Below are positions 1 to 10,380 of a stretch of DNA of 64,000 bases, one piece after another; the first letter of the stretch is position 1, and each line of letters starts with the position of its first letter. The notes beneath the pieces were generated by a model, which was not told where the DNA came from, did no database searches, and saw only the letters and a program-made list of their open reading frames with translations. Source of the stretch: Parvularcula bermudensis HTCC2503 (lineage in GTDB: Bacteria > Pseudomonadota > Alphaproteobacteria > Caulobacterales > Parvularculaceae); NCBI RefSeq assembly GCF_000152825.2, contig NC_014414.1, positions 496,001-560,000 of the forward strand. The letters run 5' to 3'. A program made the position numbers and the translations under genes.

Positions 1-1
1 T

Positions 2-448
2 GCTTTTCGTGATTGGCTCCATATGATGCACGACCAAGCCTACATAGGGGATATCGGCGAGGGGTATAGCGACTGCGCCCTACGGCACGTCGCGGGATTG
101 TTGACCTATCGCTATCTCAAACTTTTCTCGACAAGGGGGGGCGAAGAGGAGCGGCTGAACGATCTCTCGACAAAGCCGCAGATCGACGAGTGGGATGCTG
201 CGCAAACTTTCGTTGAGGCCTTTATCCGAATGGAGAGCCTTGAGGCGGATATGTTCCGTATACTCGACGATCATGCCTTTGATTTCACAGAAGAGCATCA
301 ATCACGCATCAGATCTCTCCCGAAAACGAACGCCTCGTCTCGACAGCGAAAATTGAGCCATTACTACGATCCGGACACGGTCGCATTGGTCGCTGAAAGA
401 GAGCAGCTGATCATCAATAAATTCAGCTATACTCCCCCGGATCTTTAA
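2..448 (+). CDS. Sulfotransferase family protein, 3' part (5' end outside window)
   Basis: This is the C-terminal part of a gene cut by the window edge. The frame is open from base 2, upstream of the paired ATG codons at 23 and 26, so neither ATG is likely to be the real start. The closing section (LSHYYDPDTVALVAERE followed by a short FSY motif) matches the usual C-terminus of cytosolic or Golgi-type sulfotransferase family proteins, in which PAPS is the sulfuryl donor. The PAPS-binding loop would lie in the missing N-terminus, so the active site cannot be checked. A role in sulfating surface glycans or lipids is plausible but is inference. The next gene starts 198 bp downstream, so it is probably transcribed separately. 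Confidence 0.6.
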   Translation, partial: AFRDWLHMMHDQAYIGDIGEGYSDCALRHVAGLLTYRYLKLFSTRGGEEERLNDLSTKPQIDEWDAAQTFVEAFIRMESLEADMFRILDDHAFDFTEEHQSRIRSLPKTNASSRQRKLSHYYDPDTVALVAEREQLIINKFSYTPPDL

Positions 449-646
449 GGCGATCAAATGAGTCGCGACGCCCGATACAGATGACCTCAAGCCGTGACTA
501 TCAGCAATTGATCATGCGCCAGCCAGACCGCCAAAGCACTTTTTAGGAGAAGCAACCGCTGCTTCGCTTTGCATGCCGTTATGCCTTAGACAAAGGATCT
601 ACCGACCGGCAAAATCCGCGCAAAGCGACCGCAAGAGGAGCAGTCT

Positions 647-2422
647 ATGTATGATCGTCAGGATCTGACCTTTCAATTATTCGACGTTGCGAAACTGGAC
701 CATCTCCTTGCCCATCCGCGCTTTGACGCCCTCGATCGAAGCGCCATTGAAGGGTTTTTGGACGCGGCGGATCATATCGCCGAGACCGCCGAGCCCCTGG
801 CCGCGCGCCTCGACGAAACGCCGCCCACCTATCGCGATGGAAAGGTCGATATGCTGCCGGAGGCGCAATCAGCCTTTGACGCCCTGCGCGAGGCGGGGTT
901 GATCGGCGGTCCCCTTCCCGAAACCTATGGGGGGCTTGGGCTGCCGGAAACCGTGCACCAGGCCCTCGCCTTTGTGCTGTCGGCGGCGAATATCGGGCTG
1001 ACCGCCCATGGGATGCTGACCCTGGGGGCCGCGCGGCTGATCGAGAGCTTCGGCACCACCGCGCAAAAGGAGAAATACCTCCCGCCCCTGGCCGAGGGCC
1101 GCTTTACAGGAACGATGTGCCTGTCCGAGCCCCATGCCGGCTCCTCCCTCGCCGATATTACCACCAAGGCCATTCCGCAGGAGGATGGATCGTACAAGAT
1201 CATTGGGCGGAAGATGTGGATATCCGGCGGCGATCACGAATTATCGGAGAATATCATCCACCTTTTATTGGCGAAAATCCCCGGCGGGCCTGAAGGCATC
1301 AAGGGGATTTCCCTATTCATCGTCCCCAAAAAGCGCGTCGATGACGAGGGGGGTGTCGGTGAGCGAAACGATGTCGCGCTGGCCGGGCTCAATCATAAGA
1401 TGGGCTATAAGGGCATCACCAATTGCGCCCTCAATTTCGGTGAGAACGAGGCGTGTATTGGCGAATTGGTGGGAGAGCCCCATAACGGCCTGCGTTATAT
1501 GTTCCAGATGATGAACGAGGCGCGCGTCGCGGTTGGCCTCGGCGCCGCCGCCTTGGGACAGTCGGGATATCAAGCCTCCCTCGCCTACGCCAAGGAACGG
1601 CCGCAGGGTCGTCATCCCGACGAAAAAACCCCCGGAAGCGGACAGATCCCGATTATTGAGCATGCCGACATTCGCCGCCTTCTCCTTGCGCAAAAGGCGG
1701 CGGTCGAACCGGCGCTTGCCCTTGGCCTGTTCTGCGCGATACTGCTTGACCGGATCGAACTGGGCGAAGAGACGGCGGAAACCGATGCCCTATTGCTCGA
1801 TTTTCTGACCCCCATCGCCAAATCCTGGCCCTCTGAATTTTGTCTTGAGGCGAACAAACATGCCATTCAGGTCCTGGGCGGGGCGGGATACACCAAAGAT
1901 TATCCCGTCGAAAGACTGTACCGCGACAATCGCCTCAACCCTATTCACGAGGGCACGCACGGTATTCAAGGGCAAGACCTTTTAGGGCGTAAGGTGACGA
2001 TAAAGGGCGGCGCTGCGGCCCAGGCCTTTGTAGCGGCCGTTACCGCGGATCTAAAGCGCCCTACGGACGATAAGGATATCGCGGCATTTCAAGAAAGTCT
2101 CAAGCAGGCCCTGGACCGCTTTGGCCAAACCACAATGGCGATCCTCGGAAAGACGCAAGAGGTCGGGGTCCGCCGCATGCTGTCCAATGCCACGCTTTAT
2201 CTCGATTTCACCGGCCATCTCGTCATGGCCTGGATGTGGTTGCGCATCTGTCTGGCAGCCGAAGAGGTGCGCCGGAATGAGGGGGATAGCGATTTTCTGA
2301 AGGGTAAGGTTCAGGCCGCTCGCTATTTCTTCAATCGAGAATTGCCGCGAACAAAGGGGTGGGCCGAAACCCTCTCCAGCCTCGAGGATAGTGCTTTCGC
2401 CATGCAGGCCGACTGGTTCTGA
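647..2422 (+). CDS. Acyl-CoA dehydrogenase, DmdC-type (long form)
   Basis: FAD-dependent oxidation of an acyl-CoA to the trans-2-enoyl-CoA. The 591-residue length, the N-terminal extension before the alpha domain and the C-terminal extra helical domain place it in the long subfamily that includes 3-methylmercaptopropionyl-CoA dehydrogenase (DmdC) and several FadE-like enzymes. The flavin and substrate signature MCLSEPHAGSSLAD is at about residues 164-177. The presumed catalytic base is Glu435 in the motif NPIHEGTHGIQG, the position I recall for the DmdC base. A good ribosome-binding site (AGAGGAG) precedes the ATG. No other dmd gene or beta-oxidation partner is next to it, so the substrate (methylmercaptopropionyl-CoA or a fatty acyl-CoA) cannot be assigned from context. 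Confidence 0.88.
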   Translation: MYDRQDLTFQLFDVAKLDHLLAHPRFDALDRSAIEGFLDAADHIAETAEPLAARLDETPPTYRDGKVDMLPEAQSAFDALREAGLIGGPLPETYGGLGLPETVHQALAFVLSAANIGLTAHGMLTLGAARLIESFGTTAQKEKYLPPLAEGRFTGTMCLSEPHAGSSLADITTKAIPQEDGSYKIIGRKMWISGGDHELSENIIHLLLAKIPGGPEGIKGISLFIVPKKRVDDEGGVGERNDVALAGLNHKMGYKGITNCALNFGENEACIGELVGEPHNGLRYMFQMMNEARVAVGLGAAALGQSGYQASLAYAKERPQGRHPDEKTPGSGQIPIIEHADIRRLLLAQKAAVEPALALGLFCAILLDRIELGEETAETDALLLDFLTPIAKSWPSEFCLEANKHAIQVLGGAGYTKDYPVERLYRDNRLNPIHEGTHGIQGQDLLGRKVTIKGGAAAQAFVAAVTADLKRPTDDKDIAAFQESLKQALDRFGQTTMAILGKTQEVGVRRMLSNATLYLDFTGHLVMAWMWLRICLAAEEVRRNEGDSDFLKGKVQAARYFFNRELPRTKGWAETLSSLEDSAFAMQADWF

Positions 2423-2440
2423 GAGGGAAGACCAAGCTCC

Positions 2441-2543
2441 CTAAAGCCTCTTCAGGCGAAGCAAGACCCGGTTCGCATAAAGACAATACGACAAACAAAG
2501 ACCTGGATACATTTCACGCCTCAAGTTGCCGACACGGCTCTAG
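2441..2543. repeat. Dispersed ~105-bp element, copy A
   Basis: Together with 35390-35492 and 44688-44794 this is one of three diverged copies of the same intergenic element. It reads from CTAAAGC at 2441 to GCTCTAG at 2537-2543, the ends being near-perfect inverted complements. Shared internal blocks include AGGCGAAGC, a CCGGTT(C/T)GC core, ACAAA(A)CAA, GACCT and ACTCAAGTT-like sequence. It fills the space between convergent genes: the acyl-CoA dehydrogenase ends 18 bp before it, and the terminal CTAG contains the stop codon of xseA. I recall similar elements as common in alphaproteobacterial genomes; function is unknown. Confidence 0.75.
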
Positions 2544-4192
2544 GTCTCATCGCCGAACAGGCTGGCTTGCGGCGGCAATGATCCGCCGTCAGAGGAGGAA
2601 GGCTCGCCCCTTTGCGAGCCGTCGGATTTGCGGGATGTCTTGGCCTGGGGCGTCTTTCTCGCAGCTGACGACGCTGCCGCAGGTCCCTTCGTCTCCCCTT
2701 CGATCAGATGACGGACAGGCACCTCTCCCTCCGCAAATCGCAGATGGTATGTTTCCCCGGCCCTCATCTGGCGAGGCGACCGGATCACCCCTTGGCTCTC
2801 ATCGAGGACGAGGGCAAAGCCCCGCGCCAGGACCCCCTGATAGGATAGCGAGTGCAAAAGTCGCGCTTGATCGTCGAGGCGCGCTGATTTGCGATCAACA
2901 TTTTCGCGGGTCAGGCGCCCTAAGCGGCCGCCGATTTTTTTGACCTCCTCCCCCCCTCTGTCGAGGGAGCGCCGCACCAGGTGAGGCGAGAGGCGTGCAC
3001 TGATCACCTTCGACCGTGCCTGCTCCCAGCGTCTTGGCGGCGCTGTTATCAGACGTTGGCTCATTCCCTTCAGGGTCTCTGCCTTCATCGCCACCGCCGC
3101 CGTCACCAGGGCCGCGCTGAGCCCCCCCGCCGCACGTTCCATCCGTTGGGTTGCCCTCTCTACCCGTACCTTCAGCGACTGGGTAAGGTGCGAGACCGCC
3201 CTATCGAAGCGCTGTTCGGCCGGCTCGATCAGGCTTTCCTTACGGCCAAGCCCCCGCGCCGCGGACTGCAGGGCAAGAGATTGGGCCTCGAGATGATGGC
3301 CAATCCGTTGGGTGAGCCGCACATTCAATGCATCGAGGCGACCGCTCAAGTCCATTCGTACAGGAACGGCCATCTCGGCCGCCGCGGTGGGCGTCGGCGC
3401 ACGACGATCGGCCACATAATCGATAAGGGTGACGTCCGTCTCATGCCCGATCGCGGAGATGACCGGAATTGACGACGCCGCGACCGCTCGCGCCACGGCT
3501 TCGTCATTGAACCCCCACAAATCCTCGAGGGACCCTCCCCCCCGTGCGACGATCAGGACATCCGGCCGCGGAACGGGGCCGTCAGTGGGGAGAGCATTAA
3601 ACCCCTCTACGCCTGCGACGACGGATTTCGGACATTGCTCCCCCTGCACGACAGCTGGCCAGACAAGGACATGTACGGGAAACCGGTCCCTCAACCGGTG
3701 CAGGATATCGCGGATGACGGCCCCGGTCGGCGAGGTCACGACTCCGATCACTTGGGGCATGGGCGGCAGGGGCCGTTTGCGCTCCGCAGCGAACAATCCC
3801 TCCGCCTCCAGCGCTTTCTTGCGGGCCTCGAACAGCGCCATGAGGGCACCCGCTCCAGCGGGCTCCAAGGTATCGATGACAAGCTGATAGCGACTTTGCC
3901 CGGCAAAGGTCGTCATGCGGCCGGTGGCGATGACCTCCATCCCCTGCTCTGGCTTGACCTTGAGCCGCGACCAGCCCCCCTTCCAGATCACGGACGACAG
4001 AACGGCCCGCTCATCCTTGAGGTCGAGATAGCAATGACCATTACCCGATCGAGAGACCCGACCCAATTCTCCCCGTACCCGGACATAGCCGAAGCCGTCC
4101 TCGATCGTTCGTTTAACGGCGCCGGAGAGTTCGCTGACGCTGTATTCTTTCAGATTGCCCGATCCGCCGTCGGCTGGTTCCGCGGTCGCCAT
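2540..4192 (-). CDS. xseA: Exodeoxyribonuclease VII large subunit
   Basis: XseA degrades single-stranded DNA together with the small subunit XseB, giving short oligonucleotides in mismatch repair and recombination. The N-terminal OB-fold (YSVSELSGAVKRTIEDGFGYVRVRGEL, here shown only in part: positions about 18-44) and the following nuclease region with QVIGVVTSPTGAVIRDI and ARGGGSLEDLWGFNDE are characteristic, as is SAIGHETDVTLIDYVADRR. The C-terminal half is the long helical domain. At 550 residues it is somewhat longer than the roughly 450-530 typical, because of a Ser/Lys-rich tail of about 40 residues. The start is supported by GGGAGGG just upstream. It follows glnD by 20 bp. The stop codon lies inside the terminal CTAG of repeat copy A. 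XseB is not in the window. Confidence 0.95.
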   Translation of the reverse strand: MATAEPADGGSGNLKEYSVSELSGAVKRTIEDGFGYVRVRGELGRVSRSGNGHCYLDLKDERAVLSSVIWKGGWSRLKVKPEQGMEVIATGRMTTFAGQSRYQLVIDTLEPAGAGALMALFEARKKALEAEGLFAAERKRPLPPMPQVIGVVTSPTGAVIRDILHRLRDRFPVHVLVWPAVVQGEQCPKSVVAGVEGFNALPTDGPVPRPDVLIVARGGGSLEDLWGFNDEAVARAVAASSIPVISAIGHETDVTLIDYVADRRAPTPTAAAEMAVPVRMDLSGRLDALNVRLTQRIGHHLEAQSLALQSAARGLGRKESLIEPAEQRFDRAVSHLTQSLKVRVERATQRMERAAGGLSAALVTAAVAMKAETLKGMSQRLITAPPRRWEQARSKVISARLSPHLVRRSLDRGGEEVKKIGGRLGRLTRENVDRKSARLDDQARLLHSLSYQGVLARGFALVLDESQGVIRSPRQMRAGETYHLRFAEGEVPVRHLIEGETKGPAAASSAARKTPQAKTSRKSDGSQRGEPSSSDGGSLPPQASLFGDET

Positions 4193-4212
4193 GGATCCCT
4201 CCCACTCCGTCG

Positions 4213-6837
4213 CTAATCGTCAAGGGCGCGAAGCAATCCGCGCTTGATCGCCTCGATGCGCCGGGGGTCCTCGATTTTGTAGCCCGGGGCGTCCTGGAGG
4301 TAAAAGGTGTCGACCGCACGGTGGCCATAGGTCGCCACCAACGCAAATTCGATGTCGACACCGATCTCGGCGAGGCTTACCGCCAGAAGATGCAGCAAAC
4401 CGGGGCGGTCTCGGGTCTCCACCTCGACCACCAACGCCTTGCTGGAGGCGGTGTCATCGATACGGACCTGCGTTTCCACGTCGAAGACATGACGACGATC
4501 ATCGATAGACGGCGAGGGCAAGGCGATGTCGGGGCAGCGATCTTCGGCAATAGCGGAGAACAATTCCTCGATCCTTGCCTTTTCCTCTGGCCCCGGCACA
4601 AATTCCAGGGAAAGATTCCCTACCCGTTGAAGCTGAAGAAGAATGACGGCCACGCGTCGCCCTGCAAGGTCGACCGAGAACCCGCATGCCGAAAAGACAG
4701 ATCCACCGATCACAGACGCGGCCCCCGTGCACTCGGCAAAGAGAGTGGGTCGGTCGGTAGAGACGACCACAATATCGAGCAGCCCCTCCGTCCCCGGATC
4801 GATGTGAAGCCCCACATGCTCTTTTCCTGAAATGATCCCTGCAAAAAGAGTTGCAAGGTCGGCAATCGCCGGCACATCGGCATAGACCCAGAGGCTAGCC
4901 CCCACAGCCTCAATGAGGTGATCGAGCGCGGCGGCACCATCCGCATCGATCAATCGCTGCACTCGACCTCTTAGCTTTTCCGAGTAGCGATTGAGATAGC
5001 GCTCAACCTCTCCCTCTCCCCCTTCGATCTGAAGTCGGACAAGGTCGATGAGGACACCGATGTCTCGACGCGCAAAATCCTCCCACGACCCCAACCCGAC
5101 CACACGTTGCCGACAAAACGTCACTAGACTGAGGATCATCAGGCGCTGTAGAGTACCGACCTGGTGAGAGAGGCGTTCGATCACCTCGATATCCATGATA
5201 TTCCGGCGGCGCGCAGATCGGATCAGCATCATCCGATTGACGACGCAAAAGGCAACATCCTCGCCGGTTTGCGAATCGTGGGTAAAGAGCCCAACACGGC
5301 GGGTAAGACGTTGACGCAACGCCTCGACCCCCAGGCCCGGCATCGCCGCCTCTGCCTCTTGAAGCAAGAGCGCCATACATATCTCAACCCGAAGTTCACG
5401 GGCTTTGTCCGCAAACGGCATGGTTTCGACGCCCTTCAGGGTCCCCTCGATCAATTCGTCCAGGGCATAAATCGATCGAAGCACGTGGTCGTCGAGCGTA
5501 AAACGGCGATAAAGGCCGTACTCGACCTTACCGATCACACCCCCGAACCCCGGCATCATCAACCCCAACAGACCGCACTCCGCCATTTGGGACAATAGAG
5601 GACCGAGGCGCTTTGCCGATCTGATAATGGCCACGAAACGGTCCGCGAGGGTTTCCTCCACGGTTTCTGCGAAAGTAATCGATCTGACCGTTCGGGAAAG
5701 GAGTTGGAGCGCCCGCGGATGGATCGTGCAGCCGGTTTCGGCCGCCAGTGCAAACAGCAACAGGCCGTCCGCAACACTCGGCACGGTTCCCTCCGCGAAG
5801 TCGAGCCGCTTATGGCTCCAGACGATCGGCTCTGGAACGGTCCGTCTTGGTCTGATCGGCCGGCGACGGCGGTCCACGGTTTCTGCCAGACGGTCAATCG
5901 CATAGCCCGTCAATGAGGCCACCGCCCGCGTCGCCAAAAAATAGCTCCGCATAAAGCGTTCTGTCGCCAGCAACTCGGTACGTGCCGTAAATCCCAATCG
6001 GTCGGCGATGAGGGGTTGATGGGAAAAAGTCAGCCGATCATCCGCTCGCCGACAGATTTGATGAAGGTGAACCCGCACGGACCACAAAAAGCGATCAGCC
6101 CGATCGAGCCGTGCTTGTTCCTTATCATCGAATAGCTCCGCCAAACATGCTTCCCGATCCAGCGCCTTGCAGAACCATCGCAGGGTATCGAGGTCGCGCA
6201 ACCCGCCTCTCCCCTGCTTGATATCCGGCTCGACAGTATAAAGAGAGCTGTTATTAGCTGCATACCGCTCATCTCGTTCCTGCATCTTCGCCGCGATCAA
6301 GGCGCGGCTACGACGGCGGGTTTGGGCCTTGAGTTTGTCCAGAAACTGCGCAGCCAGCTTATTCGCCGGGCTAAGGGGCCGGGCATCGAGGAGCGCTGTG
6401 TGAAAGACGGGGTCCTCTTTCAGGCTCTCGATAGCACTCCTCACCGTGTGGACACTTTGAGAAATCGTCAGTCCACTGTCCCAAAGGGGATAGAGAAGCT
6501 GGGAAATGGAGACGTCGTCAGACCCGGTGATGATCAACAGATCAATATCCGAATGGGGCGCCAGCCGACCTCGGCCATATCCCCCGACGGCGAAGACGGC
6601 ACAATCGGTCACGGCCGCGGCCTCGATCATCGCCTGAAGAATCCAGTCCGTACCTGCACTGATCGAACGGGCGATATCGACCCCATCGCCGCCCCCGGCG
6701 AAAGCCGTGTCCACGATCCGTCGACGCTCATTCGCCAGATAGCGGCCAAGCTCGGAGGAGGAGGCGCCGTCGGCGATGGTCCGCCGCAATTCGTCCGCAA
6801 GACGAAGTTGGATATCGGCGCCGTCCATCATCCCCAT
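4213..6837 (-). CDS. glnD: Bifunctional uridylyltransferase GlnD with a degenerate HD domain
   Basis: GlnD normally uridylylates PII under nitrogen limitation and removes UMP, through its HD domain, when glutamine is high. The nucleotidyltransferase domain looks intact: [18 protein letters not shown] with Asp97 and Asp99, and [14 protein letters not shown] near 208-221. Two ACT domains are present near 705-755 and 800-870; the second contains the motif [10 protein letters not shown]. The HD domain is abnormal. His451 (DDHVLRSIY) survives, but the usual LLLHD...DHS motif reads [14 protein letters not shown] at 490-503, the usual HHLLM reads VNRMMLI at 533-539, and the later L(T)VADIRA motif reads LSLVTFCRQ. 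Uridylyl-removing activity is therefore probably lost. The gene overlaps the end of mutS by 10 bp and has GAAGGAG before its ATG; mutS-glnD adjacency is common in alphaproteobacteria. PII itself is not in the window. Confidence 0.93.
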   Translation of the reverse strand: MGMMDGADIQLRLADELRRTIADGASSSELGRYLANERRRIVDTAFAGGGDGVDIARSISAGTDWILQAMIEAAAVTDCAVFAVGGYGRGRLAPHSDIDLLIITGSDDVSISQLLYPLWDSGLTISQSVHTVRSAIESLKEDPVFHTALLDARPLSPANKLAAQFLDKLKAQTRRRSRALIAAKMQERDERYAANNSSLYTVEPDIKQGRGGLRDLDTLRWFCKALDREACLAELFDDKEQARLDRADRFLWSVRVHLHQICRRADDRLTFSHQPLIADRLGFTARTELLATERFMRSYFLATRAVASLTGYAIDRLAETVDRRRRPIRPRRTVPEPIVWSHKRLDFAEGTVPSVADGLLLFALAAETGCTIHPRALQLLSRTVRSITFAETVEETLADRFVAIIRSAKRLGPLLSQMAECGLLGLMMPGFGGVIGKVEYGLYRRFTLDDHVLRSIYALDELIEGTLKGVETMPFADKARELRVEICMALLLQEAEAAMPGLGVEALRQRLTRRVGLFTHDSQTGEDVAFCVVNRMMLIRSARRRNIMDIEVIERLSHQVGTLQRLMILSLVTFCRQRVVGLGSWEDFARRDIGVLIDLVRLQIEGGEGEVERYLNRYSEKLRGRVQRLIDADGAAALDHLIEAVGASLWVYADVPAIADLATLFAGIISGKEHVGLHIDPGTEGLLDIVVVSTDRPTLFAECTGAASVIGGSVFSACGFSVDLAGRRVAVILLQLQRVGNLSLEFVPGPEEKARIEELFSAIAEDRCPDIALPSPSIDDRRHVFDVETQVRIDDTASSKALVVEVETRDRPGLLHLLAVSLAEIGVDIEFALVATYGHRAVDTFYLQDAPGYKIEDPRRIEAIKRGLLRALDD

Positions 6838-9518
6838 CGCTCCTTCAACTCATAGAGCCGCTCCAAGGCCTGTTTTGGCGTTAAACTATCGGGATCGAGC
6901 TGTGAAAGCGTATCTTGGAACTCGGCTATCTCAGACCCCTCCCTTTCATTGGTGTCCGATTGCGCAAAGAGCGGCAGATCCTCGATCGTGGGGATCGGCC
7001 CCCGGCCCTCTTCAAGCTGAGCGAGGAGGCTTTCGGCCCGCCGCACCACCCGCCGCGGCAGGCCGGCCAATTTTGCCACCGCCAAGCCGTAGGATCGATC
7101 GGCCGCGCCCTCTCGCACCTCGTGCAAGAACACAACTTCCCCCTTCCACTCTTTGACCGCCATCGACAAGTTGCGCATTCGGCCGAGCTTGTCAGAAAGC
7201 GCCGTCAATTCGTGATAATGGGTCGCGAACAGCGCTCGGCACCCGATCCCGTCATGCAGTTCTTCGAGGGTGGCCCACGCAATCGCCATACCGTCATAGG
7301 TGGCGGTCCCCCGCCCCACTTCATCGAGAATCACCAGACTGCGGACCGTGGCTTGGTTCAGGATGGCGGCCGTTTCCAACATTTCCACCATGAACGTCGA
7401 CCGCCCCTGAGCCAGATTGTCAGAGGCGCCGACCCTGGAGAACAACCGGTCCACGATCCCTATTTTCACCCGCGCGGCGGGCACAAAGGAGCCGCATTGG
7501 GCAAGGATGGCGATCAGGGCGTTCTGGCGCAAAAAGGTCGATTTCCCCGCCATATTGGGGCCTGTCACAACGGCCAATGACGGCGCCTCCCCCTCGGACA
7601 AAAGACAAGGATTGGGCACGAAACCGCTGGCCCCGGCCGGCAGCGCGGCCTCGACCACTGGATGTCGGCCCGCCTCGACCTGAAAGCCCAAGCCGTCATC
7701 GATCTGGGGACGGACATATCGGCGATCATCGGCCAGGTCGGCGAGGGCCGTGAAGACGTCAATTTCCGCAAGTGCGGACGCCGTCGACTGGATGGCACCA
7801 TGGGCCGCGAGGATCTCGGCCCGCCTCTCTTCGAATAGCGCCGTCTCTCGCATCAGCGTCGTTTCACCGGCCGCGGCGATCTGCCCATCGAGGTGATCGA
7901 GGGTCTCGGTGGAAAACCGGACCGCATTCGCCAAGGTTTGACGGTGCCGAAAGGGATCATCGACCTCCAACGATCGCAAATGATCGGCATTGGCTGCCGT
8001 CACTTCGATAAAATAGCCCAGAATCCGCGAATGCTTGATCTTGAGGGAGCGCACCCCGGTCACCTCTCGATACCGCCCCTCCCACTCGGCAATGACTTGA
8101 CGACTGTCTTTGGTCAGTCGCCGTGCCGCATCCAGCTCGGCATCGATACCGTCGACGAAGATGCCGCCATCCCGCACCAGGTGCGGTGGGTCCTCAACGA
8201 GCGCCGCCGCCAAAGGCTCAGCCAGCGGCGCCCAAACCGCCGCGCGCTCCTTAAGGGTCGACAGGAGATCGCGCAGCAATGGGGGCAGCGCAAAGCGCGA
8301 CGGGGCGTCCTCCATCACCGCCATGATGGCGCGCGCGGAGATGAGCCCCGTGGCGATGGCTTTAAGATCCCGTGGGCCGCCGCGCCCCACCCCCAACCGC
8401 GTCAGGGCCCGTGACAGGTCGGGGACGCCCTTGAGAAGATCGCGCATTCCCTCCCGCCTCTGACGATCGTCGACGAACGCCGCCACCGCATCGAGGCGAT
8501 CGCCAATCGCCCGAGGGTCGGTGAGGGGGGCTGTCAAAAGCGCTTCGAGCCGCCGGGCGCCCGGCCCTGTGAGGGTCCGGTCAATTGTCGCAAGCAGCGA
8601 TCCTTCCCGCTGCCCATCGGCGGTGCGCGTTACTTCGAGGCTCCGCCGAGTGGCGGCATCGATGGACAGATACGCCGAAGAAATCGCGCGTTTAGGGGGG
8701 GATAGCGGCGGCAAGTGCCCTTTCTGGGTAAGGTCGAGATAGGCGAGAAGCGCCCCGAGGGCCCCCGCTTCAAGCTCAGTCAACTCCCCAAAGGCATCGA
8801 GGGACTGCACCCCAAAGATCGTCTGTGCCCATTCCCGACCGACCACTGAGCGGAAATCTCGGGCGGGATGACGCGTCGGCGCCGGGAGATCAACGGGCAG
8901 TGGCGGCAATGCCTGGCGGTCAGAGAGCAGCCATTCGGCCGGCGACAGGGCGCTCAGCCGATCGCCCAAGCTCTCCCCCTTCCCCGCCTCAAGACCGATT
9001 TCCCCGGTCGAAAGATCCACGGTCGCCAGTCCAAATTCTGTGTCATCCAGCGCCACGGCCACCAACCGATTGGCCGCGCGCGGCGACAGCAAAGCCTCCT
9101 CGGTCAAAGTCCCAGGCGTGACGATGCGGACGATTTCCCGGGCAACGACGGCTTTGCTGCCGCGTTTCTTGGCCTCTTTGGGGTCCTCGGTCTGCTCGCA
9201 TATGGCGACGCGGAAGCCCTTTCGGATCAGCCGGGCCAGATAGGTTTCGGCAGCGTGGACCGGCACACCGCACATCGGTATCGCCTCGCCCTCCTGCTTT
9301 CCCCGGTGCGTGAGCGTGATATCGAGGGCCGCCGAGGCCTTGATGGCATCGTCGAAGAACAATTCGTAGAAGTCGCCCATGCGATAGAAGAGAAGAGCCT
9401 CACCTGCGTCTTCCCGAATCGCGTGATATTGCGCCATCATGGGCGTCATGACGTGACCTGCGTTGTCAATTGAAGGGATGGTCCCACGGGACCTATCCAG
9501 AAGCCCTTGAGTTGCCAC
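6828..9518 (-). CDS. mutS: DNA mismatch repair protein MutS
   Basis: MutS recognises mismatches and small loops and recruits MutL. Visible are the mismatch-contacting Phe-x-Glu motif (GDFYEL, Phe50-Glu52), the connector and lever domains, and the ABC-type ATPase with Walker A GPNMAGKS near residue 652, the signature segment near [16 protein letters not shown], Walker [12 protein letters not shown] and the HYHEL switch. Length 896 matches the family. The annotated start is a GTG with little ribosome-binding signal; an in-frame ATG at residue 24 ([10 protein letters not shown]) is an alternative that still keeps the whole N-terminal domain. It is divergent from the YgjP-like gene across about 100 bp and overlaps glnD downstream. 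Confidence 0.97.
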   Translation of the reverse strand: MATQGLLDRSRGTIPSIDNAGHVMTPMMAQYHAIREDAGEALLFYRMGDFYELFFDDAIKASAALDITLTHRGKQEGEAIPMCGVPVHAAETYLARLIRKGFRVAICEQTEDPKEAKKRGSKAVVAREIVRIVTPGTLTEEALLSPRAANRLVAVALDDTEFGLATVDLSTGEIGLEAGKGESLGDRLSALSPAEWLLSDRQALPPLPVDLPAPTRHPARDFRSVVGREWAQTIFGVQSLDAFGELTELEAGALGALLAYLDLTQKGHLPPLSPPKRAISSAYLSIDAATRRSLEVTRTADGQREGSLLATIDRTLTGPGARRLEALLTAPLTDPRAIGDRLDAVAAFVDDRQRREGMRDLLKGVPDLSRALTRLGVGRGGPRDLKAIATGLISARAIMAVMEDAPSRFALPPLLRDLLSTLKERAAVWAPLAEPLAAALVEDPPHLVRDGGIFVDGIDAELDAARRLTKDSRQVIAEWEGRYREVTGVRSLKIKHSRILGYFIEVTAANADHLRSLEVDDPFRHRQTLANAVRFSTETLDHLDGQIAAAGETTLMRETALFEERRAEILAAHGAIQSTASALAEIDVFTALADLADDRRYVRPQIDDGLGFQVEAGRHPVVEAALPAGASGFVPNPCLLSEGEAPSLAVVTGPNMAGKSTFLRQNALIAILAQCGSFVPAARVKIGIVDRLFSRVGASDNLAQGRSTFMVEMLETAAILNQATVRSLVILDEVGRGTATYDGMAIAWATLEELHDGIGCRALFATHYHELTALSDKLGRMRNLSMAVKEWKGEVVFLHEVREGAADRSYGLAVAKLAGLPRRVVRRAESLLAQLEEGRGPIPTIEDLPLFAQSDTNEREGSEIAEFQDTLSQLDPDSLTPKQALERLYELKERWG

Positions 9519-9618
9519 ACATATTTCACGCGAAGTGGAGACAGGATCATGTCCATTGTGGTACCATCATGACTCATATCAACAGGAGTGGTCATCTGCG
9601 GATTGAGCGACAATAAGC

Positions 9619-10380
9619 ATGGCCAGGGTCTTCGACATCTCGCCCTTGAAAATCAACGGCCAGACCGTGCCTATGGCGGTCCGCGTCGACGCGCGGGCAA
9701 AACGCCTGATCTTGCGGATGGACAATCACGGCAAGTTGACCGTCACCTGTCCCGGTGATCGCTATGTCGATGCGGCGATCCAAATGGCCCGGTCCCGGAC
9801 TGGGTGGATCGCCGACCGCTTAGCCGAATTGCCTGAGCCCGCCCATCTTCGCCCCGGCGTTGCGGTGCCCGTTCTTGGCAAAGAGCGGATGATCACCTTT
9901 AGCCCCTCTATTCAGACAGGTGTCGTGACACCCGATTCCGTGTCCGTCCCGGCCGCCGTCGACAATGTCGGCGATGTTGTGGTCAGCACCCTGGCCAAGG
10001 AACTGAAGAGATATTGCCGCAATTGCGCCGATCATTGGCAGGACAGCCTCGGGGTTCAATATTCCCGGGTCAGAGTGCGAGATATGAAGACGCGCTGGGG
10101 GTCCTGCACGGCCAGGGGCGACCTCACCTTTAATACGCGCCTCGTCTTCGCGCCGCCGCAAGTGCTTGATTACGTGATCTTGCACGAAATGTGTCACTTG
10201 CGATTTCTCGACCATTCGCCCGAGTTCTGGTCACTGGTAGAAAATCATTGCCAAGATTATCTAGTTCAAGAGGCATGGCTGAAGTCAGAGGGCCGGTCTC
10301 TCTTTCGTTATGGCGCCGTTGGAGACGTTTCCTTGCCGCCCAAAAGAACCTCCGTTACCGAGCTTCCTCCGCCCGGTTAA
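9619..10380 (+). CDS. YgjP-like (DUF45/WLM-type) zinc metallopeptidase domain protein
   Basis: A 253-residue cytosolic protein with the YgjP-like metallopeptidase fold. The catalytic signature is ILHEMCHLRFLDHSPEFW near residues 189-206, giving a zinc-binding HExxH plus a downstream His. The conserved RVRDMKTRWGSCTARG block, typical of this family and of SprT relatives, sits about 30 residues earlier. No signal peptide or membrane segment is seen. Physiological substrates of this family are largely unknown; some members act on DNA-protein complexes or as nucleic-acid-linked proteases, which is not shown here. Its 3' end overlaps the end of the convergent penicillin-binding protein gene by 26 bp. 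Confidence 0.87.
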   Translation: MARVFDISPLKINGQTVPMAVRVDARAKRLILRMDNHGKLTVTCPGDRYVDAAIQMARSRTGWIADRLAELPEPAHLRPGVAVPVLGKERMITFSPSIQTGVVTPDSVSVPAAVDNVGDVVVSTLAKELKRYCRNCADHWQDSLGVQYSRVRVRDMKTRWGSCTARGDLTFNTRLVFAPPQVLDYVILHEMCHLRFLDHSPEFWSLVENHCQDYLVQEAWLKSEGRSLFRYGAVGDVSLPPKRTSVTELPPPG

